A stretch of 64,000 bases of DNA, from NCBI RefSeq assembly GCF_000473325.1, contig NZ_KI421514.1, positions 371,500 through 435,499 of the forward strand, given 5' to 3'. The stretch comes from Leisingera caerulea DSM 24564. Its GTDB lineage: Bacteria; Pseudomonadota; Alphaproteobacteria; Rhodobacterales; Rhodobacteraceae. A program made the translations under genes and the position numbers. The number at the start of each line of letters is the position of its first letter. The first letter of the stretch is position 1. Shown one piece after another: positions 63,900 to 64,000 of the stretch. The notes beneath the pieces are model-generated. The model saw nothing but the letters and a program-made list of their open reading frames with translations, was not told the DNA's origin and made no database searches.

Positions 63900-64000
63900 G
63901 GGGCGGAACCCAAACGCGCTGCGGACCGAAACCTACGGTGAGGAATTCGGCCTCTGGCCACTCTGACACTTCGGGGTTGCCGCCTTCAGTGTATCGGGTG
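63886..64000 (-). CDS. C-terminal end of a gene entering from the right edge
   Basis: The 37 visible residues, ending VGFGPQRVWVPPHVLS, stay open to the edge and stop inside the start of the 48-residue gene (14-base overlap). Only the end is visible; no family can be named. Confidence 0.5.
   Translation of the reverse strand, partial: TRYTEGGNPEVSEWPEAEFLTVGFGPQRVWVPPHVLS

Larger units (their letters stand above)
59445..64000. mobile_element. Integrative element, left part (runs off right edge)
   Basis: A tyrosine integrase, a small partner gene, hicAB and then an array of tiny minus-strand genes replace the housekeeping genes found to the left. The boundary is probably between the metZ leader (59268) and the integrase start. 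No tRNA is at the junction and no direct repeat end can be checked because the far side is outside the window. Short GCATACC repeats at 59401 and 59420 may belong to the attachment region. Confidence 0.75.

Overview
The window is about 64 kb of GC-rich DNA. Gene content and codon style suggest a Rhodobacterales alphaproteobacterium of the Roseobacter group, near Leisingera, Phaeobacter or Ruegeria. Supporting features are FolE2 instead of FolE1, a SAM-II riboswitch before metZ, an alphaproteobacterial RNase P RNA, DUF2927 and YARHG proteins, PtsP, and an aerobic 2-aminobenzoyl-CoA operon. The genus call is inference.

Layout. 1-10 kb: the start of mgtE, a convergent guanine deaminase/8-oxoguanine deaminase pair, hisN, an XRE regulator, a quinone oxidoreductase, a LysR/DUF1127 divergent pair, a BAX inhibitor-1 protein, a GNAT protein and rpmG. 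10-18 kb: rnpB, an AmpD-type amidase coupled to a lipoprotein, gatC-gatA, a UlaG-like hydrolase, tag-YciI, a TetR gene, and tadA divergent from a large-subunit pseudouridine synthase. 18.3-23.9 kb: a same-strand run of a 24-residue membrane peptide, XpaC, TelA, a DUF2927 lipoprotein, an SPFH-GYF protein and a zinc-ribbon membrane protein, which looks like one envelope or stress module. 24-31 kb: Hsp20, nitroreductase, dtd and a four-gene peptide ABC importer. 31.3-32.8 kb: a Cys-rich DUF1326/DUF2182 pair. 33-40 kb: a phosphodiesterase, a YARHG protein, an esterase, an acyl-CoA synthetase, an ABC exporter, tRNA-Gly and a CbiX protein. 40.6-48 kb: tRNA-Cys and a six-gene 2-aminobenzoyl-CoA degradation operon with its own MarR gene and a 26-bp operator-like palindrome upstream. 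48-59 kb: ptsP, lysC, trkH, an Ala/Lys-rich protein, folE2, a LysR gene divergent from a 2OG oxygenase, and metZ behind a SAM-II aptamer and terminator.

From 59.4 kb to the end is a mobile element: a tyrosine integrase, a small partner gene and hicAB on the plus strand, then an array of at least nine very small genes on the minus strand. Gene junctions in this array reuse one 12-13-nt motif that supplies the end of one gene and the ribosome site of the next. Four of its longer spacers hold copies of a two-hairpin element whose stems change by compensatory substitution. This is the least familiar part of the window and the best candidate for something undescribed. The element runs off the right edge.
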